From UBA4735 sp035935465 (GTDB taxonomy: Bacteria; Chloroflexota; Limnocylindria; P2-11E): a stretch of DNA of 38,537 bases. Below, piece after piece: positions 8,990 through 17,597 of the stretch. The stretch lies in contig DASYXA010000022.1 of NCBI GenBank assembly GCA_035935465.1, forward strand, positions 1 through 38,537, given 5' to 3'. Both the position numbers and the translations under genes were made by a program. The notes under the pieces were generated by a model. The model was not told the origin of the DNA, did no database searches, and was given only the letters and a program-made list of their open reading frames with translations. Numbering within the stretch: position 1 is the stretch's first letter; the number at the start of each line of letters is the position of its first letter.

Positions 8990-9250
8990 GAGCGAGCGAG
9001 CGAGGGCGGATCCCGGATCGCGCGGGATCAACGGCGTGTCGGCCGCCGGACCATCGGCCGCGCCGTACGGAGCGCGGACATGAGCCACCCGGATGAGACG
9101 CAGCCGCGGATCGCACGGAACCCCACTGGATCCGGGCCGATCCGCCCGCATGCCCGCTTGGTGATCATGCGAGCGTCTGCCGTCACGCCCGTCGAGTCGG
9201 CAACGTGCGGCTGACTGAGCGGACATCTGCATCGTTCGGAGCGGGAAGGG
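8990..9250. other. Divergent intergenic region without recognised gene
   Basis: About 260 bp separate the GNAT gene (minus) from the M23 peptidase gene (plus). It starts with a short GAGC/GAGCGAG tandem run (8990-9007). I see no coding signal, no strong hairpin and no clear promoter for the peptidase apart from its GGGAAGGG ribosome site. Confidence 0.5.
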
Positions 9251-10099
9251 ATGACCATCCACAACACCCGGCTACGGGTCCTCTACGCGTGTGTCACCGC
9301 GGCCCTGTGCGTGCTCGCCTTCGGCGCGCGGGCGAACGCCGACGATGGCACGACGACCCCCGCGCGGGCCATCCCCCTCGCGCGCGCGCTCCCGCGCACG
9401 TTCCCCTCGTACGACGCCCTCATCACAACGGCGACCGCCGTGGCGAACGACCAGGTCAGCCTGTACGCGCAGCTGCAGGCGACCACGGCGGAGCACGACC
9501 TCGCGACGTCGATCCTCGCCACGGTCGCCGACCCGCGTGTCCGCGGCGGCTTCGTGCGCGCCGAGACGAACGTCAGCGACGAGCCGGCGATGGTCGCCCT
9601 GCGTGCCGAGATCGCGTCGACCGAGGCCCGTCAGGCCCGGCTGGTCGCGAGCGGCGCGATCGCGATCCCGCCCGCGGCGACCTGGCAGCGACCACTGGTC
9701 GGCGGGATCAGCCAGCCGTTCGGGCCGACCTCCCTCTGGCTCGAGCCGGCACGCCTCTACCAGGGCACCTTCTACTGGCACTTCCACGACGGCGTCGACA
9801 TCACCGACCCGGCCGGTACGCCGATCGTCGCACCCGCCCGCGGACGCGTCGTCTTCGTCGGCCGGATGATGGACGGCGCCGAGGTCGTGGTGCTCGCGCA
9901 CGACGACGGCCTCGTCTCGCTGTTCGCGCACCTCCAGGACGGGCCGCTCGCGCCGACGATCAAGGCCGGCGACATCGTGCAGGCCGGCGACCGCATCGGC
10001 GCCGTCGGGCTCACCGGCCTGACGACCGGGTACCACCTGCACTGGGCCGTCTACCGGAACGGCGTCCCGATCGACCCCCTGGCGACGCTCGGCGGCTAG
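9251..10099 (+). CDS. Secreted M23 (LytM-type) metallopeptidase
   Basis: The 282-residue protein has a signal peptide (hydrophobic residues 9-27, ARANA cleavage region). A helical, possibly coiled region covers 55-135 and a C-terminal LytM domain covers about 148-280. Zinc ligands are seen as H179-x3-D183 (HDGVD) and the second His of H262-x-H264 (HLHW), with H227 (FAHL) as the other conserved His. M23 enzymes cut peptidoglycan cross-bridges, or act as regulators when degenerate; here all ligands are present. The ATG at 9251 has a GGGAAGGG site. The gene is monocistronic. Confidence 0.92.
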   Translation: MTIHNTRLRVLYACVTAALCVLAFGARANADDGTTTPARAIPLARALPRTFPSYDALITTATAVANDQVSLYAQLQATTAEHDLATSILATVADPRVRGGFVRAETNVSDEPAMVALRAEIASTEARQARLVASGAIAIPPAATWQRPLVGGISQPFGPTSLWLEPARLYQGTFYWHFHDGVDITDPAGTPIVAPARGRVVFVGRMMDGAEVVVLAHDDGLVSLFAHLQDGPLAPTIKAGDIVQAGDRIGAVGLTGLTTGYHLHWAVYRNGVPIDPLATLGG

Positions 10100-10170
10100 C
10101 CCGCCGAACTGCTAGCCCCGGCGCAGGACTTGGGGCCGCCAGGTGTGACTCCGCTGGCCCGCCGCGCCGA

Positions 10171-10176
10171 TAGCAT
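10171..10176 (+). promoter_or_regulatory. -10 box of a putative leaderless promoter (TolB-like lipoprotein)
   Basis: TAGCAT ends 6 nt before the GTG at 10183. No ribosome site is present, which supports a leaderless message. Confidence 0.5.
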
Positions 10177-10182
10177 GACCTC

Positions 10183-11451
10183 GTGTTCCGAGGGCTCACC
10201 GTGGCCACTGTGCTTCTCGTCGGCTGCGCGCCGGCGAGCCTGCTCGTGCCTTCGCGGTCGCCCTCCGCGACGGCGGCTCCCACGGCACCAGCGCGCGCTC
10301 CATCGGCATCGGCCGCCCGCACGCCCGCGCCGACCCCCCCGTCCGACCCGCTGGGCGCCTTCGCGCTTGGTCCGCTCCGTGGCGAGATCGCGTGGGTCGT
10401 GCGAGTCGTCGCACCAGCACCATCCTCCGCGAGCACCGTCGTCGCGGTCGAGGAGCTCTGGGCGATCCCCCTCGACGGCTCGACGCCACGGGTCGCGTTG
10501 CGCTTCCGGTCCGCCTACGTACCGGGCCGCGATACCCGGGGCGTCAACGCACTGCGCCAGCAGTTCTCGCCGGACGGCAAACGCGTCGTGCTGTCGGTCG
10601 TCGACGGTGATGATCCACAGGCGCAATTGCTCGAGGTCGTCGATCTGGAGACCGGCCGGATCGCCCGCTTGTTCGAAGGAGAGCGCCGGAACGATGTGAA
10701 GCCGGCCTGGAGCCCCGACGGTCGGCTCATCGCGTTCGTCAGGCTCGCGGCGGTCGGATCCTCAGGCGATATCTGGGTGTCGGCGCCCGACGGGACGGCT
10801 GCGCGGCGGATCCGTGCCGGAACGCAGGGCTCGTCGCCGCGGGTCTACGGGTGGCTCCCGGACTCGCAGCGGATCGGCTTCGACCCGGTCAACTTCGAGT
10901 GGAGCGGCTACCGGCTCATCGACCTCGATGGGGTCGAGAGCGGCGACACTGGCGGACGTTCCGCGACGACCGCGGATCCGGTGTCCTGGCAGACACAGAG
11001 CCCCTGGTTCGCCGGAGGGTTCGGCGACGCCCCGCGACCGTCGCGCACCCAGATCCTGCTCGCCGACTGGCCGGCGCAACAGACGCCGTGGATCTTCGCG
11101 GACGTCGTGCCGAACCCGGCTGACAACACCATCACCGGAGTGCGCGATCCGCGTTGGGATCCGAAGGATCCGCGCGTGCTCGTGTATCTCGAGAGCGGAA
11201 TCCAGGGCAGCGCAGTCATCGCCGATCTCGCCGCGCGGACGTCGATCCGGATCGGTGGCCGCGTTTCGCTCGCCGACTGGACGCCGAACGGCACCGCGGT
11301 CGTGACCCTGGAGGAGCATCCGCCTACGGCACCGCTGAGCGCGTACGTCTGGGGACGAGACGGCAAGATCCGGTCAGGCGGCTTGTTCCTGCCGCTCGAC
11401 GGCGCACAGACGATCTATTCGCTCACCGACCTCGCGGTCCGCGCGTACTAG
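10183..11451 (+). CDS. Lipoprotein with TolB/PD40-type beta-propeller repeats
   Basis: The 422-residue product has a lipoprotein signal peptide with lipobox LLVGC (C15), then a Pro/Ala/Ser-rich linker to about residue 55. A propeller-like region follows. PD40 motifs are visible as FSPDGKRVVLSV (about 128-139) and AWSPDGRLIAFVR (about 174-186), with a degenerate WLPDSQRIGF and DPRWDPKDPRVLVYL further on. Such domains bind protein or sugar partners outside the membrane; no catalytic motif is seen. The GTG start has no ribosome site but a TAGCAT box 6 nt upstream. The stop overlaps the convergent cytochrome b gene by 4 bp (CTAG). Confidence 0.75.
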   Translation: MFRGLTVATVLLVGCAPASLLVPSRSPSATAAPTAPARAPSASAARTPAPTPPSDPLGAFALGPLRGEIAWVVRVVAPAPSSASTVVAVEELWAIPLDGSTPRVALRFRSAYVPGRDTRGVNALRQQFSPDGKRVVLSVVDGDDPQAQLLEVVDLETGRIARLFEGERRNDVKPAWSPDGRLIAFVRLAAVGSSGDIWVSAPDGTAARRIRAGTQGSSPRVYGWLPDSQRIGFDPVNFEWSGYRLIDLDGVESGDTGGRSATTADPVSWQTQSPWFAGGFGDAPRPSRTQILLADWPAQQTPWIFADVVPNPADNTITGVRDPRWDPKDPRVLVYLESGIQGSAVIADLAARTSIRIGGRVSLADWTPNGTAVVTLEEHPPTAPLSAYVWGRDGKIRSGGLFLPLDGAQTIYSLTDLAVRAY

Positions 11452-12857
11452 CGGCGGGTCTCCAGGAACGCGACCAGGTCCGCCAGCTCCTGGGGGGTGA
11501 ACGCATCGGCGAATGACGGCATCGCCTGGCCCTTTCCGGTGAGGATCGTCGTCACGATCTGATCGCGCTCCAGGCGGGCCGCCACATCGGTGAGCGCCGG
11601 ACCGCGCCGGCCGCCCGCCCCGGCGATCTGATGACACGCGAAGCACTCCTTCCGCACGAACAGCTGCGCGCCGGCCGCCTCCGAGGCGGTGAGCCCGCCC
11701 AGCACCGCCGGCGGGAGCGAGGCGCCCTCGGTCGAGACCGGGACCCAGCTCGAGGCGAAGCCGGCGACCGTGAGCGCCCCGTACACGAGCACCCCGAGCC
11801 CGACCGCCGCGACGGCCAGCGGCCGGCGCGAGACGTGACGCTCGCCGCGCGGGCGGATGAGCGGGAGCAGGAACAGGAACCCGAAGGCGAGCGCCGGCAG
11901 GCCGATGATCACGACGGATTCGAGGCCCTTCGGGATGACCGCGAGCAGCGCGAAGTAGCCGATGAAGTACCAGTCCGGCCGCGGGTCCGCGACGATGATC
12001 GTCGGATCCGGGGGCTTCCCGAGCATCGGCGCGCCGGCGACGACCGCGAGCACGAGCACCACGACGACCGCGACGAGCGACACGACCGCGTCGCGGACCG
12101 CGGCATCGGGGTAGAACGGGATGCCGCGGCGGAGGAGCTCGGTGTAGCGCGCGAGGTACGTGCGCGTGTCGATCCGCTCGCCCGGGACCGGCGGCTCGCT
12201 GATCCCCCGCTTCACGACGAGGTAGAGGTGCACGCCGAGCAGGCCGAAGATCGCCGCGGGGATGAGGAACACGTGCGTCGCGTAGAACCGCGTGAGCGTC
12301 GCCCCGCCGACGTTCTGGCCGGCGACGATGAGCGTCGCCAGGAAGGGGCCCACGATCGGCGCGCGCGCGGCCTGCTCGGCCGCGACGACGATCGACCAGA
12401 ACGCGTCCTGATCCCAGCGCAGCAGCTGTCCGGTGAAGGCCATCGCGAGCGTCGCCAGCAGCAGCAGCGAGCCGGTCATCCAGTTCGCCTCGCGCGGGAA
12501 CTTGTACGAGCCGAACAGGAACACCTGGGTCATGTGGACGAGGACGAGCACGACCATCGCGCCGGCGCCGAAGTAGTGGATGCCGCGCACGACGTTGCCG
12601 AGCGTGGCCTGGTGGCTGATGAACTGGAGGGAGTCGTACGCGCTGTTCGGCGCCGGCACGTAGGTCATCGCCAGGCCGACGCCGGTCACGACCTGCACCA
12701 CGAACATCGCGCACGTCGCGCTGCCGAAGACGTACCACCACCCGACGCGTCCCTCGAGCGCGGCCGGCACCGGATGCGTGAGCACAGCGCCGACCGAGTC
12801 GTCGAGCTCGAACCGCAGGCCGATCCAGCGCCCGATGGCGCCGACGATCCGGCTCAC
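11448..12857 (-). CDS. Cytochrome b (b6 plus subunit IV regions) fused to C-terminal cytochrome c
   Basis: The 469-residue protein combines three parts of a quinol:cytochrome c reductase. The N-terminal four-helix b domain has heme ligands H94/H108 and H195/H210; the 15-residue step in the second pair is the b6 type. A subunit-IV-like region carries the Qo-site motif PDWY at 294-297. A C-terminal cytochrome c domain has CFACH at 405-409 and a probable axial M446 (QAMPSF). It would oxidise menaquinol with the Rieske protein encoded upstream. The start is GTG at 12857, overlapping the Rieske stop as GTGA; a longer upstream frame is only a shadow of the Rieske gene. It is last in the cta/bc operon and converges on the lipoprotein gene. 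Confidence 0.93.
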   Translation of the reverse strand: MSRIVGAIGRWIGLRFELDDSVGAVLTHPVPAALEGRVGWWYVFGSATCAMFVVQVVTGVGLAMTYVPAPNSAYDSLQFISHQATLGNVVRGIHYFGAGAMVVLVLVHMTQVFLFGSYKFPREANWMTGSLLLLATLAMAFTGQLLRWDQDAFWSIVVAAEQAARAPIVGPFLATLIVAGQNVGGATLTRFYATHVFLIPAAIFGLLGVHLYLVVKRGISEPPVPGERIDTRTYLARYTELLRRGIPFYPDAAVRDAVVSLVAVVVVLVLAVVAGAPMLGKPPDPTIIVADPRPDWYFIGYFALLAVIPKGLESVVIIGLPALAFGFLFLLPLIRPRGERHVSRRPLAVAAVGLGVLVYGALTVAGFASSWVPVSTEGASLPPAVLGGLTASEAAGAQLFVRKECFACHQIAGAGGRRGPALTDVAARLERDQIVTTILTGKGQAMPSFADAFTPQELADLVAFLETRR

Positions 12858-13339
12858 GGCGTCCCGCCCACGGTCGGCAGGCGCTGGGTCTTCACCATGA
12901 GGTTGCCGCCGGCGACCCGCCACTCGCGCTCGAACAACGGCCGCGGGGGCGGACCGCCGGCGACGGTGCCGTCCTCGTAGTAGACGCCGCCGTGGCACGG
13001 GCAGAGGAACAGCTTCGCCTGGCTGCGCCAGTCGACCGGGCACCCGAGGTGGGTGCAGTTCACGTTGAAGACCTGAAAGCGCCCGGCCGAGATGCTGCGG
13101 ACCCAGAGCGCGGTCTTCGCCGTCTGCCCGGCCCACGCGAGCGGGCTCGGATCCTCGAACTGCACGAGCGTCGTGGTGCCGGCGGCGAAGCGCGACACGT
13201 CGCCGACCGCCACGTAGGTGTCCTGCTCGCGCTCGAAGAGCGGCGCGACCAGATACCCGACGATCGGGACGCCGACCAGGCCAGCGATCGCGCCCGAAAG
13301 CGCGATCGTGACCCGCGAGAGGAACCGGCGGCGATCCAT
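12854..13339 (-). CDS. Rieske iron-sulfur subunit of the bc complex
   Basis: The 161-residue protein starts MDRRRFLSRV, a twin-arginine motif followed by a hydrophobic anchor (residues 10-33). The cluster-binding boxes are CTHLGC (C95, H97, C100) and CPCHGG (C113, C115, H116). It passes electrons from quinol at the Qo site to cytochrome c. The ATG at 13339 overlaps the ctaF stop (TGATG). Its own stop overlaps the cytochrome b start, so the two subunits are translated in tandem. The frame extends upstream to 13441 without homology, and that extension is rejected. Confidence 0.95.
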   Translation of the reverse strand: MDRRRFLSRVTIALSGAIAGLVGVPIVGYLVAPLFEREQDTYVAVGDVSRFAAGTTTLVQFEDPSPLAWAGQTAKTALWVRSISAGRFQVFNVNCTHLGCPVDWRSQAKLFLCPCHGGVYYEDGTVAGGPPPRPLFEREWRVAGGNLMVKTQRLPTVGGTP

Positions 13340-13509
13340 CAGCCGCCTCGCACCGTGTCGGCCACCCACCCGCCGAGCGCGAGGATCGTCAGCAGCGCAC
13401 CGCCGACCAGGATGATCCAGTGCGTGATGACGCCGGCGCACGCGATCGAGACGCCGAGCGCGAGCGCGACGGGCCAGATGGACGGGCGCGGCATTCCGGG
13501 CTCGGTCAT
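13339..13509 (-). CDS. ctaF: Small membrane subunit of cytochrome c oxidase, CtaF/subunit IV-like
   Basis: A 56-residue protein with two short hydrophobic segments (about 11-27 and 30-51) is encoded exactly between ctaE and the Rieske gene. It overlaps ctaE by ATGA and the Rieske ATG by TGATG. Size, position after subunit III and the pattern PSIWPVALALG...THWIILVGG...LGGWV resemble the small subunit IV of actinobacterial oxidases. Such subunits support assembly or stability and bind no redox centre. The call is by position and pattern; sequence alone is weak. Confidence 0.75.
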   Translation of the reverse strand: MTEPGMPRPSIWPVALALGVSIACAGVITHWIILVGGALLTILALGGWVADTVRGG

Positions 13510-14063
13510 CCGGCGACCGTCCCGAGGTAGACGACCGAGAAGACGACGATCCAGACCGCGTCGACGAAGTGCCAGTACATCGCGATCCCCTCCCAGGCCG
13601 CGTGGCCCACGCGCCGCGGTCGCGCGGACGACGCGACGAAGAGCGTGCCGAGCAGCACGAGCCCGACGAGGACGTGGATGGCGTGCAGGCCGGTGAGCGT
13701 GAAGAATGTCGTGCCGAACAGCTCCGAGCCCGGGCGCAGGCCCGCGCCCAGAAGCCGGGCGTACTCGAGCCCCTGGCCGGCGAGGAACGCGGCCCCGAGC
13801 AGCGCGGTCAGGGCGAGCCAGGCGCGCGACCGGCGCGCCGCAGCGAGGCCGACCGTTCCGCTCGATGCGAACAGCAGGACGCTGAACAGCGCGGTCCGGC
13901 CGACGTCGAGCTGTGCCCGCGCGGTCGCCAGGCCCTGCTCGCGGAACACGACATACGCCGCGATGACGCCGATGAAGAACAGCGACTCGGACGCGATGAA
14001 CAACGCGACGCCGACCAGCGTCCGATCGCGCGCGAATGGGACCACGGCCGCATCAGCGCTCAT
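13506..14063 (-). CDS. ctaE: Cytochrome c oxidase subunit III
   Basis: The 185-residue protein is a five-helix subunit III. Conserved features are ESLFFIG in the first helix, LTGLHAIHVLVGL in the third, and the C-terminal MYWHFVDAVWIVVFSVVYL. Subunit III stabilises proton uptake by subunit I. The ATG at 14063 overlaps the ctaD stop as ATGA and its stop overlaps the ctaF start as ATGA. The frame runs far upstream opposite ctaD, but homology begins at MSADAAVVPF. Confidence 0.95.
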   Translation of the reverse strand: MSADAAVVPFARDRTLVGVALFIASESLFFIGVIAAYVVFREQGLATARAQLDVGRTALFSVLLFASSGTVGLAAARRSRAWLALTALLGAAFLAGQGLEYARLLGAGLRPGSELFGTTFFTLTGLHAIHVLVGLVLLGTLFVASSARPRRVGHAAWEGIAMYWHFVDAVWIVVFSVVYLGTVAG

Positions 14064-15685
14064 TCCGGATCCATCCGGTCCGGATGCGCGCGATCCCATA
14101 GCGGGCGCTTGCCGCGCACGCGCGGGATCGACTCGAAGTTGTAGGCCGGCGGTGGCGAGGACGTGGACCATTCGAGGGTGTAGGCGTCCCACGGGTCGTC
14201 GCCCGCGGGTTCCCCGCCGCGGACGCTGCGCCACACGTTGAGGGCGAGCACGATCGCGCCGGCCGCGATGAGGAACGCGCCGACGGTCGAGACGAGGTTC
14301 GACCATTCCCAGCCGAGGCCCGGCGGGTACGTCCAGACGCGGCGCGGCATGCCTTGGAGCCCGAGCCAGTGCATCGGCAGGAACGCGAGCGTGAGGCCGG
14401 CCAGGGTCAGCCAGAAATGCGTGAGCCCGAGCCGATGGCCGAGCAGCCGGCCGGTCACCTTGGGGAACCAGTAGTACAGGCCGGCGAATACGGCCATGAG
14501 CGTGCCACCGAACAGCACGTAATGGAGGTGACCGACGACGTAATACGAGTCGGTCGCGTACAGATCGATCGGGACGACCGCGAGCGAGACGCCGGTGAGC
14601 CCGCCGATGACGAACGTCGCGATGAACCCGAGCGCGAACACCATCGGCATCGCGAGGCGGATGCGGCCGCGCCACAGGGTCGCGACCCAGTTGAAGACCT
14701 TCACGCCGGTGGGGATCGCGATGAGCATGCTCGCCGCGGAGAAGAACGCGTTCTCGGAGTCGCCGAGGCCGACCGCGAACATGTGGTGGGCCCACACGCT
14801 GAACGACAGGAACCCGATCGCGATGCCCGACCCGGCCACGAACCGGTAGCCGAACAGCGGCTTCCCGCTGAATACCGGCACGATCTCGGAGATCATCCCG
14901 AACGCCGGCAACACGACGATGTAGACCTCGGGGTGCCCGAACGACCAGAACAGATGCTGCCAGAGGACCGCGTTCCCCCCGCCCGCCGGGTCGAAGAACC
15001 GGCCGCCGAGCTGACGGTCCACGAGCAGCATCACGAGCGCCGAGGTCAGGACCGGGTATGCGGCGAGGATGAGGAAGCTCGTGATGAGGACCATCCAGGT
15101 GAACATCGGCACGCGACCCATGACCATTCCCGGGCAGCGGCCCAGGAGGATCGTGACGGCGAGGTTGATCGCGCCGGTGATCGTCCCCGCACCCGACACC
15201 GCGAGCCCGAACACGTACCAATCCATGCCGCTGCCGACCGCATGCGACGGCTCGGTGAGCGGCGCGTAGGCGAACCACCCCGCATCGGGCGCGCCGCCGG
15301 CGACGAAGCTCAGGTAGAGCAGCACCCCGCCGAACAGGGTGAGCCAGAACGACAGCGCGTTGAGGCGCGGGAACGCGACGTCCGGGGCGCCGATCTGCAG
15401 CGGCACCACGTAGTTCGCGAAGCCGACCAGCAGCGGGACGGCGACGAGGAAGATCATCGTGATCCCGTGCATCGTGAACAGCTGGTCGTAGGTGCTCGGG
15501 TCCAGCACGCGCAGGCCGGACGATGCGAGCTGGATCCGCAGCAGGAGTGCCTCGACGCCGCCGATGGCCAGGAACGCGACACCGAGGAGCACGTAGAGGA
15601 TCCCGATGTCCTTGTGGTCGACCGTCCGGAGCACGCCCGCCGTGGCGAACGCGCCGGGCCGCCGGACGAGCGCGGCCGCGGTCAC
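14060..15685 (-). CDS. ctaD: Cytochrome c oxidase subunit I (heme-copper oxidase, A1 type)
   Basis: The 541-residue protein carries the redox core of the oxidase, about 12 membrane helices. Ligands are H73 (heme a), H386 (heme a3), H388 (heme a) and CuB ligands H251, H300 and H301. The His-Tyr cross-link pair H251/Y255 lies in GHPEVY, and E253 marks an A1-type D pathway. The K pathway lysine lies in TGVKVF (329). It reduces O2 to water and pumps protons. The GTG start at 15685 overlaps the ctaC stop as GTGA. The frame is open further upstream, but that is antisense of ctaC. Confidence 0.98.
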   Translation of the reverse strand: MTAAALVRRPGAFATAGVLRTVDHKDIGILYVLLGVAFLAIGGVEALLLRIQLASSGLRVLDPSTYDQLFTMHGITMIFLVAVPLLVGFANYVVPLQIGAPDVAFPRLNALSFWLTLFGGVLLYLSFVAGGAPDAGWFAYAPLTEPSHAVGSGMDWYVFGLAVSGAGTITGAINLAVTILLGRCPGMVMGRVPMFTWMVLITSFLILAAYPVLTSALVMLLVDRQLGGRFFDPAGGGNAVLWQHLFWSFGHPEVYIVVLPAFGMISEIVPVFSGKPLFGYRFVAGSGIAIGFLSFSVWAHHMFAVGLGDSENAFFSAASMLIAIPTGVKVFNWVATLWRGRIRLAMPMVFALGFIATFVIGGLTGVSLAVVPIDLYATDSYYVVGHLHYVLFGGTLMAVFAGLYYWFPKVTGRLLGHRLGLTHFWLTLAGLTLAFLPMHWLGLQGMPRRVWTYPPGLGWEWSNLVSTVGAFLIAAGAIVLALNVWRSVRGGEPAGDDPWDAYTLEWSTSSPPPAYNFESIPRVRGKRPLWDRAHPDRMDPE

Positions 15686-16581
15686 CGGAGGCTCCGGAGA
15701 TAGGCGACGACCGCGTCGAGGTCGGCCGCCGACAGCGGCACCCTCGGCATGAGCGCGCCCGGCTTGTAGCGCTGCGGGTCGGCGATCCACGCGCGCATCC
15801 CCTCGTCGGTGTTCGCGAGCACGCCGCCAGCGAGGGTCGCGCGAGATCCGACGTGCGTCAGGTCGGGGCCGATGGACGTGCCGGCGAGCTGGCCCCGCAC
15901 GACATGACAGGACGAGCACACCGCGGACCGGACGACCTCGAGGCCGCGGCCGGCCTGCCCGGACGCCGGCGCGGCCTGGGACCGGAGCCAGCGCTCGAAG
16001 TCCGCGCGCGGCTCGGCGACGATGAGCACCCGCATCCAGGCGTGCTCGAGGCCGCAGAACTCCGCGCAGGCGCCGGAGAACGTCCCGGGCCGCGCCGTGA
16101 ACAGCCGGAGCACGTTGCGCTGCCCGGGCACGATGTCGGACTTCGCGCCGAGCTCGGGGATCCAGAGGTCGTGGATCACGTCGGCCGATCCAAGGTCGAG
16201 CTCGATCGGGACGCCGGCCGGGATGTGCGCCTCGTTCGCCGTCACCGCGCCGCCGGGGTAGCGGAACTCGAACCACCACTGATGCCCGACGACGGTGACG
16301 TGCACCGGCGGCTCGAGGCTGCCGAAGGTCGCGCCCTGGCCGATCTGCCCGAGCGTCACGAGGCTGAGCGCGAAGATGGTCGCAAGGAGCGCCAGGGGCG
16401 CCGCGGTCCAGGCGACCTCCAGCCCCCGATGCCCGTGGATCTGCGGCACGCTGCCCGGGCGCGGATCGCGGAACCGGATCGTGAACACGATCAGGGCCGC
16501 GAGGACGCCGGCGAAGACGAGCGCCGCGAGGGCGCCGACGATGAGCGACAGGACGACGATGGGCTCGAGGGAGGTCGCCAT
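15682..16581 (-). CDS. ctaC: Cytochrome c oxidase subunit II fused to cytochrome c (caa3 type)
   Basis: The protein of about 299 residues (numbering here from the longer start at 16590) has two N-terminal helices (10-37 and 60-80). A CuA cupredoxin domain has H140 and C175-A-E177-F-C179-G-L-E-H183-A-W-M186, and the aromatic electron-entry patch GHQWWFEF is at 102-109. A C-terminal cytochrome c domain has CSSCH (225-229) and M281. It takes electrons from cytochrome c and passes them to heme a. Two starts are possible: GTG 16590 or ATG 16581. I prefer 16581 because TACGGT at 16589-16594 is placed as a -10 for a leaderless ATG. It is the first gene of the six-gene operon. Confidence 0.95.
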   Translation of the reverse strand: MATSLEPIVVLSLIVGALAALVFAGVLAALIVFTIRFRDPRPGSVPQIHGHRGLEVAWTAAPLALLATIFALSLVTLGQIGQGATFGSLEPPVHVTVVGHQWWFEFRYPGGAVTANEAHIPAGVPIELDLGSADVIHDLWIPELGAKSDIVPGQRNVLRLFTARPGTFSGACAEFCGLEHAWMRVLIVAEPRADFERWLRSQAAPASGQAGRGLEVVRSAVCSSCHVVRGQLAGTSIGPDLTHVGSRATLAGGVLANTDEGMRAWIADPQRYKPGALMPRVPLSAADLDAVVAYLRSLR

Positions 16582-16588
16582 CGGCGCC

Positions 16589-16594
16589 ACCGTA
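16589..16594 (-). promoter_or_regulatory. -10 box of a putative leaderless promoter (cta/bc operon)
   Basis: TACGGT on the minus strand ends 7 nt before the ATG at 16581. A weak -35, TTGCGC, is found 16 bp further upstream. If real, this box sets the ATG at 16581 rather than the GTG at 16590 as start. Confidence 0.4.
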
Positions 16595-16617
16595 CGCGCG
16601 CTTCCGGCGGGCGCAAG

Positions 16618-16645
16618 TCGGGACGCCCGCGGAGGGGCGTCCCGA
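16618..16645 (-). terminator. Hairpin terminator after the DUF4349 gene
   Basis: TCGGGACGCCC and GGGCGTCCCGA form a perfect 11-bp stem with a 6-nt loop, 12 bp past the DUF4349 stop. Only CUUG follows in the minus-strand transcript, so the U-tract is poor. It separates the metG transcript from the cta operon. Confidence 0.7.
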
Positions 16646-16657
16646 TGCGCCTGCGGG

Positions 16658-17548
16658 CTAGGCCGGTGTCCGGACCGCGCGGCGGCCGCGGGTCAGGACG
16701 AGGGCGATCGCGAGGGCGAGGAGCGGGATCCAGCCGAACACGAGCATCCAGATCGCGAGGTCGGCGAATCCGCGCAGGATCGTCGCGAGCGTGGAGAACG
16801 CGAGCGTCGCGGTCTTCGCCGGGTCCCACGCCGGCGCCGGTGGCGTGACGACCGCGACGGCCGCCGAGCTGATCGAGACCGTGATCGTCGAGAACTGCGT
16901 CCGTGCGGAGATCGAGTTGACCTGGCCCTGGAGCTGCTCGATCTGGGTCCGCACGGTCGCGAGCGCGCTGTCGACCTTGAGGATCTCGTCGATCGTCGCG
17001 GCCTTGGCGAGCAGCGCGCTGTAGCGCTGCTCCTCGGCCTGCTTCGCGGCGAGCCGGGCCTTGAGGTCGACGAACTGGTCGGAGACGTCCTGGCCGTTGA
17101 CGGTGGACGAGGTCACGTCGGCCTCGAGCGCGCGCAGGCGGCGGAGCGCCTCGGTGAACTGCTGCGACGGGACGCGGAGGGTGAGGCTCGCGACGCGGTC
17201 GTCCTTGCCACCGCTCTCGTTCAGCCCGATGACATCGCCGCCGAGGTCGACCGCGACGGCCTGGGCCCGGTCCGCGGTCGCCCAGGGATCGGTCGCCTTC
17301 ATCGCGATGCTCGCGGTGAGGATCACCGAGCGCGTCGGATCGAACGCCTGCGGGACCGGGACCCCGTTCGTGCCGGTCTCGGTGCCCTGCGGCGCACCGG
17401 GCTTCGCGACCGCAGGCGCGGGCGCGGCCACGTCCGTCGCTGGCCCGAACGCGACGCGGCCCACGCCGCTCGCGGTCGTGCCGCTCTGGGCCGCCGAGCA
17501 TGCCGCCAGGAGGAGGACCGCTGGAAGGACCCACGCAAGGCGCTTCAT
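16658..17548 (-). CDS. DUF4349 lipoprotein
   Basis: The 296-residue protein has a lipoprotein signal with lipobox LLAAC and a linker. The DUF4349 core follows: a SVILTASIAMKATD strand, GGDVIGLN, SLTLRVPSQQFTEALRRLRAL, DVSDQFVDLKARL, a coiled helix pair (AKQAEEQRYSALLAKAATIDEILKVDSALATVRTQIEQLQGQ) and STITVSI. A final hydrophobic helix (about 258-285) and basic tail anchor it in the membrane. The domain is of unknown function and often sits in envelope contexts. ATG 17548 is preferred over GTG 17551; an AGGCAGGT site lies just upstream. It follows the LolA-like lipoprotein gene by 49 bp and is the last gene before a terminator. Confidence 0.85.
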   Translation of the reverse strand: MKRLAWVLPAVLLLAACSAAQSGTTASGVGRVAFGPATDVAAPAPAVAKPGAPQGTETGTNGVPVPQAFDPTRSVILTASIAMKATDPWATADRAQAVAVDLGGDVIGLNESGGKDDRVASLTLRVPSQQFTEALRRLRALEADVTSSTVNGQDVSDQFVDLKARLAAKQAEEQRYSALLAKAATIDEILKVDSALATVRTQIEQLQGQVNSISARTQFSTITVSISSAAVAVVTPPAPAWDPAKTATLAFSTLATILRGFADLAIWMLVFGWIPLLALAIALVLTRGRRAVRTPA

Positions 17549-17564
17549 CACGTACCTGCCTTCT

Positions 17565-17580
17565 CCGGGCCGGGGCCCGG
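17565..17580 (-). other. GC-rich hairpin between two lipoprotein genes
   Basis: CCGGGC and GCCCGG form a 6-bp stem with a 4-nt loop in the 49-bp gap before the DUF4349 start. It could be a weak attenuator or a processing site; in GC-rich DNA it may also be chance. Confidence 0.3.
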
Positions 17581-17597
17581 TGGCCTGGTAGACGTGG

